Shown in pieces: positions 9,987 through 18,547 of a stretch of 64,000 nt of DNA. The notes beneath the pieces were generated by a model. It was not told the origin of the DNA, searched no databases, and saw only the letters and a program-made list of their open reading frames with translations. The first letter of the stretch is position 1; the number at the start of each line of letters is the position of its first letter. The stretch comes from Ruminococcus bovis. GTDB lineage: Bacteria > Bacillota > Clostridia > Oscillospirales > Acutalibacteraceae. Made by a program: the position numbers and the translations under genes. The stretch spans positions 555,941 to 619,940 of the forward strand of contig NZ_CP039381.1 in assembly GCF_005601135.1 (NCBI RefSeq). Reading direction: 5' to 3'.

Positions 9987-11246
9987 TTACATTATATAAT
10001 CAGCAACTGCCTTACCTACATCATCGCCTAAAACTGAACGAAGAACAAATGAAACTGAGGTTTTGAAGATACCGTTTATAGAGTCCTTAAACTCTGCACC
10101 ATTTGACTGTGCCTTTGATTTATCCACCTTAATGTCACTTACATTAGGAGTATCGCTAATGAGCAGTTCACCGTAAAGAGTGCTTTTGTTACCGATTGAA
10201 AGGTATTTCTTGTCACCCTTTGTAAATGTACCGATATTTGTGTTGTCATTTACTCTGTTTACAATTTCATTGTCATAGTAATAAACCTTATACACAATGT
10301 CCTTGTCCTTTTTATTAGCAAGATTCTTTGCGTTATTCTCTAAAGTTTCAGCAATAGCTTTAGGGTCAAACTTATCACTTTTACCACCTAGCACATTGTA
10401 GTAAATATACTTAGTAACCTTCTGAGTTTCCTCATCGGTTTTTATTTTATCTGCAACACTTGAAAGAATATTAGCAAACAGTTTGTTGTTAAAAGTAAAG
10501 GTAGTTACATCACATTCCATACCCTTAAATTCTTCTGTACTTTCCTTAATAAAACCATCTTCGATTTTACCTGAGATACATTCCTTTGAGAATGTATATG
10601 CCCACTTTGCAAGTTCGATTTTACCTACTTCATAATCCTCTTTATTTACAGTAGCAGGTACTGTTGTTGAAGTAGCAATTGTGGTTGTAGTTGTAGCAGT
10701 AGTTTTCTTTTTATTATTTTTGTTACTTGATGAACTTTTCTTTTTAGGGGCTTTTTCCTTAAGATTTATAACATAAGGTTCACCCTCATTAATTGAAGAA
10801 GAAAGGTAGTTACCGTCAATAAGCAACTCATAATCCATAATGTTGAAAACATTAAACTCTGCCTTTAGCTTATCCTTTTCAACTGACCTTTCAACATCAA
10901 CTGCAATGTCGGAAGAATCAGCACCTGTAAAAGAAAGAATAGATTTATAATCCTGACCTAAAGCAAGGTTGCCTTTTACAGAAAAGTCTTCACTTGCAAT
11001 AGCAGAAATATTCATACCTTCTTTGTAAACATAATAATTTACCGGACCTAAAATTGCTTTTAGAATTTGGTTTCTTAACGCGTAGCAAGTAACACCACCA
11101 CCAATAATCAGCACCAAAACAACAATTAAAATAATACCTGCCGGTCTCTTAAAGAAAGGCTTTTTAGTTTTCTTTTTCTTAGGAACTTTTTCCACATTTT
11201 CTTCATCAAATGTGAAAAAGTCCTTTTCAGTTTTATTTTCTTCCAT
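9987..11246 (-). CDS. Membrane-anchored extracytoplasmic protein with Lys-rich tail and Thr-rich linker
   Basis: About 419 residues. A short acidic N-terminus and a Lys cluster (PKKKKTKKPFFKR) precede one membrane helix (about 37-59, GIILIVVLVLIIGGGV). An external domain follows, then a low-complexity Lys/Ser/Thr linker near 170-205 and a second external domain to the C-terminus. No family is recognised. The overall plan resembles the neighbouring ribbon-membrane proteins, which suggests a related envelope function. The start at MEENKTEK is preferred because it begins the charged cytosolic tail; starts 18 and 42 nt upstream are possible and none has a strong ribosome site. Confidence 0.75.
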   Translation of the reverse strand: MEENKTEKDFFTFDEENVEKVPKKKKTKKPFFKRPAGIILIVVLVLIIGGGVTCYALRNQILKAILGPVNYYVYKEGMNISAIASEDFSVKGNLALGQDYKSILSFTGADSSDIAVDVERSVEKDKLKAEFNVFNIMDYELLIDGNYLSSSINEGEPYVINLKEKAPKKKSSSSNKNNKKKTTATTTTTIATSTTVPATVNKEDYEVGKIELAKWAYTFSKECISGKIEDGFIKESTEEFKGMECDVTTFTFNNKLFANILSSVADKIKTDEETQKVTKYIYYNVLGGKSDKFDPKAIAETLENNAKNLANKKDKDIVYKVYYYDNEIVNRVNDNTNIGTFTKGDKKYLSIGNKSTLYGELLISDTPNVSDIKVDKSKAQSNGAEFKDSINGIFKTSVSFVLRSVLGDDVGKAVADYIM

Positions 11247-11616
11247 ACCTAAACCTACTTCCATAATTCTGTTTACAATATATAACATATTTCTGCATTA
11301 GTCAATAAAAGCATTATACTTTATTTTATCCCATTAATTATAAAATTTAAGATTATTTCTCTATGGTTATAAGAAATCCTCCCCATTACGGAGAGGATTT
11401 CAAGAAAGGGTATGAGAACGATTATTATCTCTTGTACGCTAATTTATTTGCATATCTATAAGTATTTTTATTTAATTATTTCACATAAATATTTCAATAA
11501 AATTATCTTACTTATTCTATGCTTTGTGCTGACCTTCTATTAGGTCTTCTATATATAATACTTTTCAACTCAACAAAAGGTTGCAAAATTTTCAATTTTT
11601 ATTTTTAGTTTTTCAA
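11247..11616. other. Intergenic region with a possible distant minus-strand promoter
   Basis: No gene seen. On the minus strand, 11553-11590 reads TTGCAACCTTTT followed by GAAAAGTATTATATAT. The same two blocks occur upstream of the secreted protease near 29687-29722. A 9-bp hairpin (11373-11381 with 11393-11401) lies between this and the membrane-protein gene, without a T-tract. The blocks could drive the 9987-11246 gene through a leader of about 300 nt. Confidence 0.4.
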
Positions 11617-12320
11617 TTTTGATTGTGGGTAAAGGCTAGAATAATAAATTAGGGTTTGTGGGGATGATTATGTAATATAGGTTAATTACATAGTAATCGA
11701 ATAATTCATCTAATTTATAGTTTTTCCCTCCTTCAGTCGATTTATAAAAGGTAAATTGCCGTACCGTCAATTTACAATCGACAGCTTCCTCGTCTGAGGA
11801 AGCCAAACATAATATGTACAAATTTAAAAAATGTACATACCTTGTAGCCTCCCTCGCTGAGGGAGGTGGCTTTGCGTATGCAAAGACGGAAGGAGTGATT
11901 GATATTTTAAACTTGTTTAAAATATCATCATAGCTGAAACTTTCCTCTATTTCTAACTATAAAATATAAGAAAAATTATGAGTTACAGGTGTAGGGGACA
12001 TCATTGATGTCCCGTAACAAATTTTCCTAAATAAATGTATTATGCCCTATGTAGATATTATAAATATTTAGTCTGTAAACAGGACAATAATCCCATAGGT
12101 ATCACACTTTTTTACGGGCGAACACTGTTCGCCCCTACATCTGTAAGCCATAATATGATATAAAAATCGGTACAGTTTATGCTACAAAATAATGTTGTAT
12201 TATGAATTGTGCAATAATTTGGTATACAAGAGAGAAAGGACATAGTATACACTTTTTAGTATTTAAACATCACCACAAACCCCAATTCATCTAACCAACC
12301 TTTACCCACAGACAAAATTT
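11617..12320 (+). repeat. Long structured non-coding repeat, copy A
   Basis: About 0.7 kb with imperfect terminal inverted repeats of about 50 bp; the inner parts are 11647-11667 and 12268-12287 (GGGTTTGTGGGGATG type). It carries at least eight internal palindromes: 11736-11782, 11784-11803, 11815-11837, 11848-11866, 11870-11885, 11901-11926, 11995-12013 and 12116-12134. There is no transposase or credible reading frame. Its left half (11650-11998) is repeated in inverse orientation, almost without change, in copy B. MITE-like structure; function unknown. Confidence 0.9.
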
Positions 12321-12407
12321 AAAAAATAAAACCATAATAAAAAACCAAAAAACAAAATATTAAAATTAACACAATTACAACTAAAAAATAGCATTATACA
12401 GTATCAC

Positions 12408-12436
12408 TTGAAAATTGAGAAAATGGGGTATATAAT
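12408..12436 (+). promoter_or_regulatory. Promoter of the GNAT gene
   Basis: TTGAAA (12408-12413) and TATAAT (12431-12436) are 17 nt apart, about 55 nt upstream of the chosen start. Confidence 0.75.
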
Positions 12437-12489
12437 GTGTTCTGCTAAAAATGAGAAAAGAAAATAATTTCGTACAATGGGGTAGGAAA

Positions 12490-12906
12490 ATGAAGAATGT
12501 AGTTGTTGATAAGTTAACAGCAGATAATGTTTATGAACTGTATTTATCGGTAGATTGGTCAGGACTTTACAAGTCACAAATTCAGCAAAAACTTGCTAAC
12601 ACAAACCACACCTTTACTATATATGAGGGCAACAGGCTTGTTGGTATGGCAAGGATTGTTGGCAATACTCATACAGTATGTTATCTAAAGGATTTTATCA
12701 TTAAGCCGGAATATCAACATGAGGGTTACGGTAACTTTTTGATGAACTTTATTTTGAATTATATTAAGGAACACAATTCAAAGGATAAACATTCTAAGGT
12801 ATGTGTTTTTTCTTCAAAGGGGAAGGAAAAATTTTATGAGAAATGTGGTTTCCGTTTTGTTTCGGGAAAACACAGTCACGAGGAATTGTATCAAATAAGA
12901 GTGTAG
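12490..12906 (+). CDS. GNAT-family N-acetyltransferase
   Basis: About 138 residues. The acetyl-CoA binding core is visible: FTIYEGNRLVGMARIVG, then KDFIIKPEYQHEGYGNFLMN, where Q/R-x-x-G-x-G/A is replaced by QHEGYGNF. EKFYEKCGFRF near the C-terminus is the usual GNAT C-terminal signature. The substrate cannot be predicted. The start MKNVVV has AGGAA a few bases upstream; a start 39 nt earlier has none. It is single, with its own promoter and terminator, inside the segment bracketed by repeat copies A and B. Confidence 0.88.
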   Translation: MKNVVVDKLTADNVYELYLSVDWSGLYKSQIQQKLANTNHTFTIYEGNRLVGMARIVGNTHTVCYLKDFIIKPEYQHEGYGNFLMNFILNYIKEHNSKDKHSKVCVFSSKGKEKFYEKCGFRFVSGKHSHEELYQIRV

Positions 12907-12913
12907 TATTTTT

Positions 12914-12940
12914 GGGAACTGTTTTGCAGTTCCTTTTTTA
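12914..12940 (+). terminator. Terminator after the GNAT gene
   Basis: Stem GGAACTG/CAGTTCC (12915-12921 with 12927-12933), 5-nt loop, followed by seven T. Confidence 0.9.
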
Positions 12941-12983
12941 TTTTCATTTAACTTCCATTTAACTTTTACTTAATTGTAAATAC

Positions 12984-13011
12984 TTGACATTTTATATTAT
13001 TATTTTATAAT
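12984..13011 (+). promoter_or_regulatory. Promoter of the 13050-13445 gene
   Basis: TTGACA (12984-12989) and TATAAT (13006-13011) with a 16-nt spacer. Confidence 0.78.
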
Positions 13012-13049
13012 TATTTACGGAAAGAGAAAATTTTATAAAAGGTGATTTT

Positions 13050-13445
13050 ATGGAGAAGAAAAGAATTATCAAAACCTCAGGTCTGTTTATTCTGCTTTGT
13101 GTAGTGGCATTTTGTGCTGAATTCTACTATGCTAACAACACAAAGAATATTATACTTCCTGAGAAAAGCGAGATTTATACTGTTACAGTAACAAATGGTA
13201 CTAATGGTAACACAACAACAGTTGAAGAAAGTAACATCAATAAAATCTACAATGATTTGAAAAATATTTCTTTAACTAAAGTTGATAATGAAGACTTAAG
13301 TGGTTGGAATTATGCAGTTGACATTGAGACTAACAACGATACTGATGTACACTTAGTTTTTGTTTCTGACAAGTTACTACAGTACAACAACAATACTTAT
13401 AAAATTAACGGTACATCAGTACTGGAGAATTTTACAAATTGCTAA
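13050..13445 (+). CDS. Small exported or membrane-anchored protein of unknown function
   Basis: 131 residues. A charged N-terminus (MEKKRIIK) and a hydrophobic stretch (about 10-27, GLFILLCVVAFCAEFYY) act as a signal anchor. The remaining 100 residues are Asn/Thr-rich with alternating polar and hydrophobic positions, consistent with a small external beta domain. No lipobox or enzyme motif is visible. GGTGA lies 6-9 nt before the start. It has its own promoter and terminator and is followed by the LytTR operon. I do not recognise the family. Confidence 0.75.
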   Translation: MEKKRIIKTSGLFILLCVVAFCAEFYYANNTKNIILPEKSEIYTVTVTNGTNGNTTTVEESNINKIYNDLKNISLTKVDNEDLSGWNYAVDIETNNDTDVHLVFVSDKLLQYNNNTYKINGTSVLENFTNC

Positions 13446-13460
13446 TAACTATTAATTTTA

Positions 13461-13493
13461 AGTAGTGCTATTTTTTATGGCACTACTTTTTTA
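13461..13493 (+). terminator. Terminator after the 13050-13445 gene
   Basis: Stem AGTAGTGC/GCACTACT (13461-13468 with 13480-13487) followed by six T. Confidence 0.88.
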
Positions 13494-13504
13494 TTATCAT
13501 TTTT

Positions 13505-13556
13505 GCATTTTACCCTACTTAAAATGCAATTTACCTAGATTTTATTGAATTATAAA
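13505..13556 (+). promoter_or_regulatory. LytTR-type direct-repeat operator and promoter
   Basis: Two direct repeats, GCATTTTACC (13505-13514) and GCAATTTACC (13526-13535), start 21 nt apart and differ at one position. This is the spacing typical of dimeric LytTR-domain binding sites. A TATAAA at 13551 could be the -10, with the second repeat covering the -35 region. The LytTR gene starts at 13598, so autoregulation is the simple reading. Repeats are seen; binding is inferred. Confidence 0.65.
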
Positions 13557-13597
13557 AGAATTAATGGTACAGTAAAATCACAGAAAGGAGATAAAAA

Positions 13598-14035
13598 ATG
13601 AAGTTAAGTATTTTTAAAAATCCAAAATTTTCTGAACCGGAAGTTATACTGAATTATTCCGAAGAAACCGAAGAAGTAAACAAACTGATTGAAACACTGA
13701 ATTCACTTAATAATACAATTCAATGTTTCAAAAACAACAGTAATTTTAATATAAAGCTAAATGATATTTATTACTTTGAAAGTGTTGACGAAAGGTCATA
13801 TGTATATACAAAAGACAATGTGTATGAATGTAAAGAAAAGCTATACACAATAGAAGAAACTTTCAAAAACACTTCCATTGTAAGGGTAAGTAAAAGTTGT
13901 ATTCTCAATATAACAAAGCTAAAAAGTGTCAGACCCTTTATTAACGGTAAGTTTGAGGCTACTATGCTTAGTGATGAAAAAATAATAATCAACCGTCACT
14001 ATGTTTCTGCTTTTAAGAAAAAGTTTAATATTTAG
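13598..14035 (+). CDS. LytTR-domain DNA-binding regulator
   Basis: 145 residues without a receiver domain. A variable N-terminal part (about 1-45) is followed by a LytTR domain at about 50-145: KLNDIYYFESVDERSYVYTKDNVYECKEKLYTIEE (read in pieces), VRVSKSCILNITKL and the final IINRHYVSAFKKKF. Such stand-alone LytTR proteins are typically co-encoded with a DUF3021 membrane protein that holds them inactive, as here. AAAGGAG lies 8 nt upstream. First gene of a four-gene operon; probably controls the ABC transporter genes downstream. Confidence 0.92.
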   Translation: MKLSIFKNPKFSEPEVILNYSEETEEVNKLIETLNSLNNTIQCFKNNSNFNIKLNDIYYFESVDERSYVYTKDNVYECKEKLYTIEETFKNTSIVRVSKSCILNITKLKSVRPFINGKFEATMLSDEKIIINRHYVSAFKKKFNI

Positions 14036-14045
14036 GAGGTTACTT

Positions 14046-14504
14046 ATGTTAAATAGAATCAAACATTATTTTACACTTGACTGTGTAATTTTCACTATTA
14101 TGACTGTAGTTTTGTCCATTGTTTATTATTTTGCAACTTGGGACAGTACAGTAAAAACAATTACAGTAGAGGGACTTTTCAAAACTTTTGGAACAATGGT
14201 ATTCAGCTACTTTACAGTTACAACTGTTATGGCATTTCTGTTTATGATTTTGGAAAAGCATATAAACGAAAATGGATATATAGGTCATCTAATATCAATG
14301 GCAATTGTACTTTCTTGTGTATATGGACTTGGTGGTGGAGTATTTGACTGGTTTCCGATTTTTTCGATTTGGTCACTATATACTTTCATAGTAATTGTAA
14401 TTGTATACACAATTGTGTTTTTCACAATGTTTCACAAAAATGTTGAAGACAGTAACAAAATCAATGAAAAGCTAAAGAAAATGCAGGAGAAAAACAATGA
14501 GTAA
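14046..14504 (+). CDS. DUF3021-family membrane protein, partner of the LytTR regulator
   Basis: 152 residues with four predicted membrane helices (about 13-33, 45-68, 80-98 and 105-128) and a charged C-terminal tail (about 130-152), the usual DUF3021 layout. In other Firmicutes LytTR-DUF3021 pairs, the membrane protein inhibits the regulator until a membrane signal is sensed. The start at MLNRIKHY follows GGAGG by 7 nt; the longer frame overlaps the LytTR gene without a ribosome site. Its last 8 nt overlap the ABC ATPase gene. Confidence 0.88.
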   Translation: MLNRIKHYFTLDCVIFTIMTVVLSIVYYFATWDSTVKTITVEGLFKTFGTMVFSYFTVTTVMAFLFMILEKHINENGYIGHLISMAIVLSCVYGLGGGVFDWFPIFSIWSLYTFIVIVIVYTIVFFTMFHKNVEDSNKINEKLKKMQEKNNE

Positions 14505-15411
14505 TATTATTGAAATTAAAAATCTGAAGAAATCCTACAAAGATGTTAAGGCAGTTAAAGGCATTGACTTTTATGTTGAAGAAGGAAAACTCTTTGCATT
14601 ACTTGGACCTAACGGTGCAGGTAAAAGCACAACTATTGATATGATTTGTACTGCACTAAAACCTGACAGTGGCAGTATTACTGTTGACGGTAAAGAAGTC
14701 GGCAAAGGTGACAATGCTATTCGTAAAGAAATCGGCATTGTGTTTCAAGATAATTTCCTTGACCCTATACTAACAGTTGGTGAGAACATTTCAATCAGAG
14801 GCAGTTTTTACGGACTAAAGGGAAATGAACTGAAAAATGCAGTAAAGAAAGTTTGTGAAACTGTTGGTATTACCGACTTAATGAAACGACCTTACGGTAA
14901 ACTTTCAGGTGGTCAAAGAAGAAGAGCTGACATTGCAAGGGCATTGGTTAACACTCCAAAAATTCTATTTCTTGATGAACCTACAACAGGTCTTGACCCA
15001 CAATCTAGGCAAAATGTTTGGCAGATGATTACCAAGTTACAGAAAGAAAACAATATGACAGTTTTCTTAACTACCCACTATATGGAAGAAGTTACTGATG
15101 CAGACTATGTTATAGTAATTGACAGTGGTGAAATTGTAGCAAAAGGCACACCGGCTACATTAAAAGAAAAATATGCAAAGAACTACTTGCACATTACACC
15201 TAAAGACAAAGAAAAAATAGTTAAAACTTTAAAATACAACAACATTGACTTTACGGTAATTGCTGATGTATATACTGTTGATATAGATAAAACAGAAGAT
15301 GCTTTGCCTATTATTGATTTGGTTAGGGATAACATAGAAAGTTTTGAAGTTATCAAAGGTACAATGGATGATGCCTTTATTGGAATTACAGGTAAGGAGA
15401 TTAGAAAATGA
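14497..15411 (+). CDS. ABC transporter ATP-binding protein (drug/antibiotic export type)
   Basis: 304 residues. Walker A GPNGAGKST (about 38-46), Q-loop VFQDNF, signature LSGGQRRR, Walker B ILFLDEPTTGLDP and H-loop LTTHYME are intact. The C-terminal extension of about 80 residues after the core is typical of DrrA/CcmA-type exporters. It overlaps the upstream DUF3021 gene by 8 nt and the permease gene by 4 nt (ATGA), so the three are translationally coupled. Likely exports a hydrophobic compound or lipid; LytTR control suggests induction by membrane stress or a peptide. Confidence 0.94.
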   Translation: MSNIIEIKNLKKSYKDVKAVKGIDFYVEEGKLFALLGPNGAGKSTTIDMICTALKPDSGSITVDGKEVGKGDNAIRKEIGIVFQDNFLDPILTVGENISIRGSFYGLKGNELKNAVKKVCETVGITDLMKRPYGKLSGGQRRRADIARALVNTPKILFLDEPTTGLDPQSRQNVWQMITKLQKENNMTVFLTTHYMEEVTDADYVIVIDSGEIVAKGTPATLKEKYAKNYLHITPKDKEKIVKTLKYNNIDFTVIADVYTVDIDKTEDALPIIDLVRDNIESFEVIKGTMDDAFIGITGKEIRK

Positions 15412-16277
15412 AAGGTTTAGTAATTAGAAATTTAAAGTTATATTTCAAAGACAAAGGTGCAGTATTTTTCTCTTTACTTGGTGTACTGATTGTTATAGGA
15501 TTGTACATTCTTTTCTTAGGAGATACATTTACAGATGGTCTAAAAGAATTTTACAAAGCTGAAAACATAATGAGTGGCTGGATAATGGCTGGGTTACTTG
15601 CTATTACATCACTAACCACAACAATGGGTGCATTCTCTACAATGATACAAGACAAAGAGAAAAAGATTTTCAAAGATTTTTACTGTGCACCAATCAGCAG
15701 AAGTGCTTTATCTCTTGGTTACATAATCAGCTCAGTAATAATCGGTTTACTGATGACATTACTTGTATTTGTTATTGCTATTATTTATCTTGCAGTTAAC
15801 AACATTATAGTTATTTCATTTACAATGATTTTAAAGTTAATAGGAGTTTTCCTACTTAACACTTGTTCAAATACTGCAATGGCACTTTTCATTGTTTCAC
15901 TAATAAGTACAGAAAAAACTTTTAGTGCAGTTTCCGGTATTACCTCAGCATTAATCGGTTTTATAACCGGTATTTATCTGCCTGTAGGTCAGTTACCTGA
16001 ATATGTACAGTACATTGTTAAGTGTTTCCCTACTTCACACGGTGCAGTTTTATTCCGTCAAGTTTTAATGGAAGATGCACTTAATAAAGGTGTATCAAAA
16101 ATGCCTACCGAGGCAAAGGCAGTTGCCCTAAAGGAAGTGAAAAACATCCTAGGTGTTATCTTTAAATTCGGTGATACAGAATGTACAACCTTAGTAAGTG
16201 TCCTTGTTCTTGTTGTGTCATTAGTCCTATTCTCTGCCCTATCAATCTGGAATATTAATCGTAAAAAAGCAGTTTGA
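15408..16277 (+). CDS. ABC-2 type transporter permease
   Basis: 289 residues with six hydrophobic segments (about 18-36, 58-78, 104-131, 135-158, 164-188 and 263-281). It shows the ABC-2 pattern, with a G-x-x-x-D-K-E-K-K segment after helix 2 (IQDKEKKIFKDFYCAPI). It pairs with the ATPase just upstream. The start overlaps the ATPase stop by 4 nt. Last gene of the LytTR operon. No hairpin terminator was found before repeat copy B begins about 40 nt downstream. Confidence 0.92.
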   Translation: MKGLVIRNLKLYFKDKGAVFFSLLGVLIVIGLYILFLGDTFTDGLKEFYKAENIMSGWIMAGLLAITSLTTTMGAFSTMIQDKEKKIFKDFYCAPISRSALSLGYIISSVIIGLLMTLLVFVIAIIYLAVNNIIVISFTMILKLIGVFLLNTCSNTAMALFIVSLISTEKTFSAVSGITSALIGFITGIYLPVGQLPEYVQYIVKCFPTSHGAVLFRQVLMEDALNKGVSKMPTEAKAVALKEVKNILGVIFKFGDTECTTLVSVLVLVVSLVLFSALSIWNINRKKAV

Positions 16278-16319
16278 GATTTTTGATTTTCTATTTTCAA
16301 ATAAAATTGTGCTAATCTG

Positions 16320-17040
16320 TAAATTAGGGTTTGTGGAGATGTTGTATTATAAAAAATGTAAACTATGTGCTTGTATAAACTGTAAATTATGTGATTGCAC
16401 AATTAATAATATAACAATATTTTGTAGCATAAACAGTACCGATTTTTATATCATATTATGGCTCACAGTTGTAGGGGCGAACAGTGTTCGCCCGTTTAAT
16501 AGTAAAATGTTTTATGTAACTTAGTCCTATGTAGAAACTAAAAATTATAACTTACCATATAGGGCAAAGTACCTATATAAAGGTTAGTTTGTAACGGGAC
16601 ATCAATGATGTCCCCTACACCTGTAACTCATAATTTTTCTTATATTTTATAGTTAGAAATAGAGGAAAGTTTCAGCTATGATGATATTTTAAACAAGTTT
16701 AAAATATCAATCACTCCTTCCGTCTTTGCATACGCAAAGCCACCTCCCTCAGCGAGGGAGGCTACAAGGTATGTACATTTTTTAAATTTGTACATATTAT
16801 GTTTGGCTTCCTCAGACGAGGAAGCTGTCGATTGTAAATTGACGGTACGGCAATTTACCTTTTATAAATCGACTGAAGGAGGGAAAAAACTATAAATTAG
16901 ATGAATTATTCGATTACTATGTAATTAACCTATATTACATAATCATCCCCACAAACCCAAATTTGTTGAATTGTTTTTAGATTAGCATAATCAAAATTGA
17001 AAAAACTAAATTTATTTAACTAACCTTTACGCACAATAAG
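16320..17040 (-). repeat. Long structured non-coding repeat, copy B (inverted relative to A)
   Basis: Terminal inverted repeats GGGTTTGTGG (from 16327) and CCCCACAAACCC (16947-16958) bracket about 0.64 kb. Positions 16605-16955 are the reverse complement of 11650-11998 with one single-base length difference in an A-run; the rest of the element matches copy A more loosely. It includes the same hairpins (for example GGGCGAACAGTGTTCGCCC at 16475-16493). Copies A and B therefore form a large inverted pair around six genes. No protein-coding gene is visible inside. Confidence 0.9.
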
Positions 17041-17051
17041 AATTAAAAAAA

Positions 17052-17085
17052 CAAACGCAAAAACACCCACCAAAACGGTGGGTGT
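17052..17085 (-). terminator. Terminator of the amino-acid ABC importer operon
   Basis: Perfect 9-bp stem ACACCCACC/GGTGGGTGT (17063-17071 with 17077-17085), followed on the minus strand by TTTTTGCGTTTGT. Confidence 0.9.
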
Positions 17086-17114
17086 AATTTTATGTTTCAT
17101 TAAAAAACTAAGAT

Positions 17115-17873
17115 TTAAATGCCCTCAAGGGATTTATTAAGGAATGCTTTAGTTTTCTCTGACTTAGGATTATCAAATACTTCTTCAGGTGTACCGAATT
17201 CTTCAATAACACCGTCAGCCATAAAGATAACCTTATCGGAAATATTCTTTGCAAAGCTCATTTCGTGAGTAACAACAATCATTGTGTTGTCTGTACTTTT
17301 AAGACCTTGAATAACCTTTAGCACTTCACCGGTAAGTTCAGGGTCAAGTGCTGATGTTGGTTCATCAAAACAAAGAATATCAGGATTCATTGCCAATGCT
17401 CTGGCAATTGCAACTCTCTGTTGTTGTCCACCGGAAAGCTGACAAGGATAATGCTCTATTCTATCTGTTAGTCCAACTGTTTCAATTAATTCTCTACCAT
17501 GCTTTTCAATGTTTTCCGGAGTGTCAATCTTCATTAGTGATGGTGCAAGAGTAACATTCTTTAGAACATTGTACTGTGGAAATAGGTTAAAGTTTTGGAA
17601 TACAAGACCAAAGTGCAGTCTGTTCTTTCTGATTTCATCTTCCTTATATTTTTTGTTCTTTGAACCGTCAAAAATTTCTTTACCATTTACAGAAATAGTA
17701 CCATTCTCAGCAGTTTCTAGGAAGTTAAGGCATCTTAGTAAAGTTGTCTTACCACTACCTGATGAACCGATAATAGAAAGTACTTCACCCTTTTCAAGTG
17801 AAAAGTCAATACCTTTTAGAACCTCTGTTTTACCAAAACTTTTTCTTAAATTTTTTACTTCTAATATAGCCAT
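17115..17873 (-). CDS. Polar amino-acid ABC transporter ATP-binding protein (GlnQ/HisP family)
   Basis: 252 residues. Walker [11 protein letters not shown]-loop [10 protein letters not shown], signature LSGGQQQR, Walker [15 protein letters not shown] and H-loop VTHEMSFA are all intact. The FPQ after the Q-loop and THEM are characteristic of the polar amino-acid uptake subfamily. It is the third gene of an operon with the permease (2-nt gap) and the binding lipoprotein. It hydrolyses ATP at the inner membrane face to drive uptake. Confidence 0.96.
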   Translation of the reverse strand: MAILEVKNLRKSFGKTEVLKGIDFSLEKGEVLSIIGSSGSGKTTLLRCLNFLETAENGTISVNGKEIFDGSKNKKYKEDEIRKNRLHFGLVFQNFNLFPQYNVLKNVTLAPSLMKIDTPENIEKHGRELIETVGLTDRIEHYPCQLSGGQQQRVAIARALAMNPDILCFDEPTSALDPELTGEVLKVIQGLKSTDNTMIVVTHEMSFAKNISDKVIFMADGVIEEFGTPEEVFDNPKSEKTKAFLNKSLEGI

Positions 17874-17875
17874 AG

Positions 17876-18526
17876 TTAACTCCTGAAGTAACTTAGTTTT
17901 TTCTCAATAAAGTTAAAGAGAATTGTAAGTAGTCCTGAGAAAATCAAGTAGAAAGCACCTGTATAGAATAGTGGCCAAATTAGACCATCAGTTTTGATAT
18001 ATACCTGTGCAGTCCAAATAATTTCATATACTGCAATAATTCTTGCAAGAGAAGTATCCTTTACAAGAGTAATGATTTCGTTACTCATTGGTGGCACAAT
18101 TCTCTTGATAACCTGTAGTAACACAATCTTAAAGAAAATTTGTGTTTTTGTCATACCAAGAACTTGACCTGCCTCATACTGACCCTTTGAAATTGACTCA
18201 ATACCACCTCTGTAAATTTCTGAGAAGTAGCAAGAATAGTTAATTACAAATGCAAGTAGTGCTGCTGAAAATCTTGGTAGCAGTCCTGTATTTAGGATAA
18301 GACCGGGACCGTAATATACAATTATTAATTGAAGTAGTAGTGGTGTACCTCTGATAATCCAAACGAAGGTACGAACCAACCACCTTAGTGGTTTGAACTT
18401 ACTCATTGAGCCAAAACAGATTATTAAGCCAAGTGGTAGTGAAAATAAAAGTGTCAATCCAAATAGCTGAAGTGTAGACAAAAATCCGTTTAATAGGTCA
18501 AGAGTGATAGATAGAAAATCGCTCAT
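17876..18526 (-). CDS. Polar amino-acid ABC transporter permease (HisM/GlnP family)
   Basis: 216 residues with about five membrane helices. The EAA-type loop that docks the ATPase reads [20 protein letters not shown] (about 116-135). N-terminal [19 protein letters not shown] is typical of the family. A single permease gene implies a homodimer. Middle gene of the three-gene importer operon. Confidence 0.95.
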   Translation of the reverse strand: MSDFLSITLDLLNGFLSTLQLFGLTLLFSLPLGLIICFGSMSKFKPLRWLVRTFVWIIRGTPLLLQLIIVYYGPGLILNTGLLPRFSAALLAFVINYSCYFSEIYRGGIESISKGQYEAGQVLGMTKTQIFFKIVLLQVIKRIVPPMSNEIITLVKDTSLARIIAVYEIIWTAQVYIKTDGLIWPLFYTGAFYLIFSGLLTILFNFIEKKLSYFRS

Positions 18527-18547
18527 TTATTTATCATTCCTTATGTA

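Noticed and set aside
11373..11401. Intrinsic terminator
   Set aside because: The stem is good, but neither strand has a T-tract after it; kept only as a hairpin.
11636..11821. A 61-codon minus-strand ORF
   Set aside because: It runs through the end and hairpins of repeat copy A, has no ribosome site and is not preserved in the other copies.
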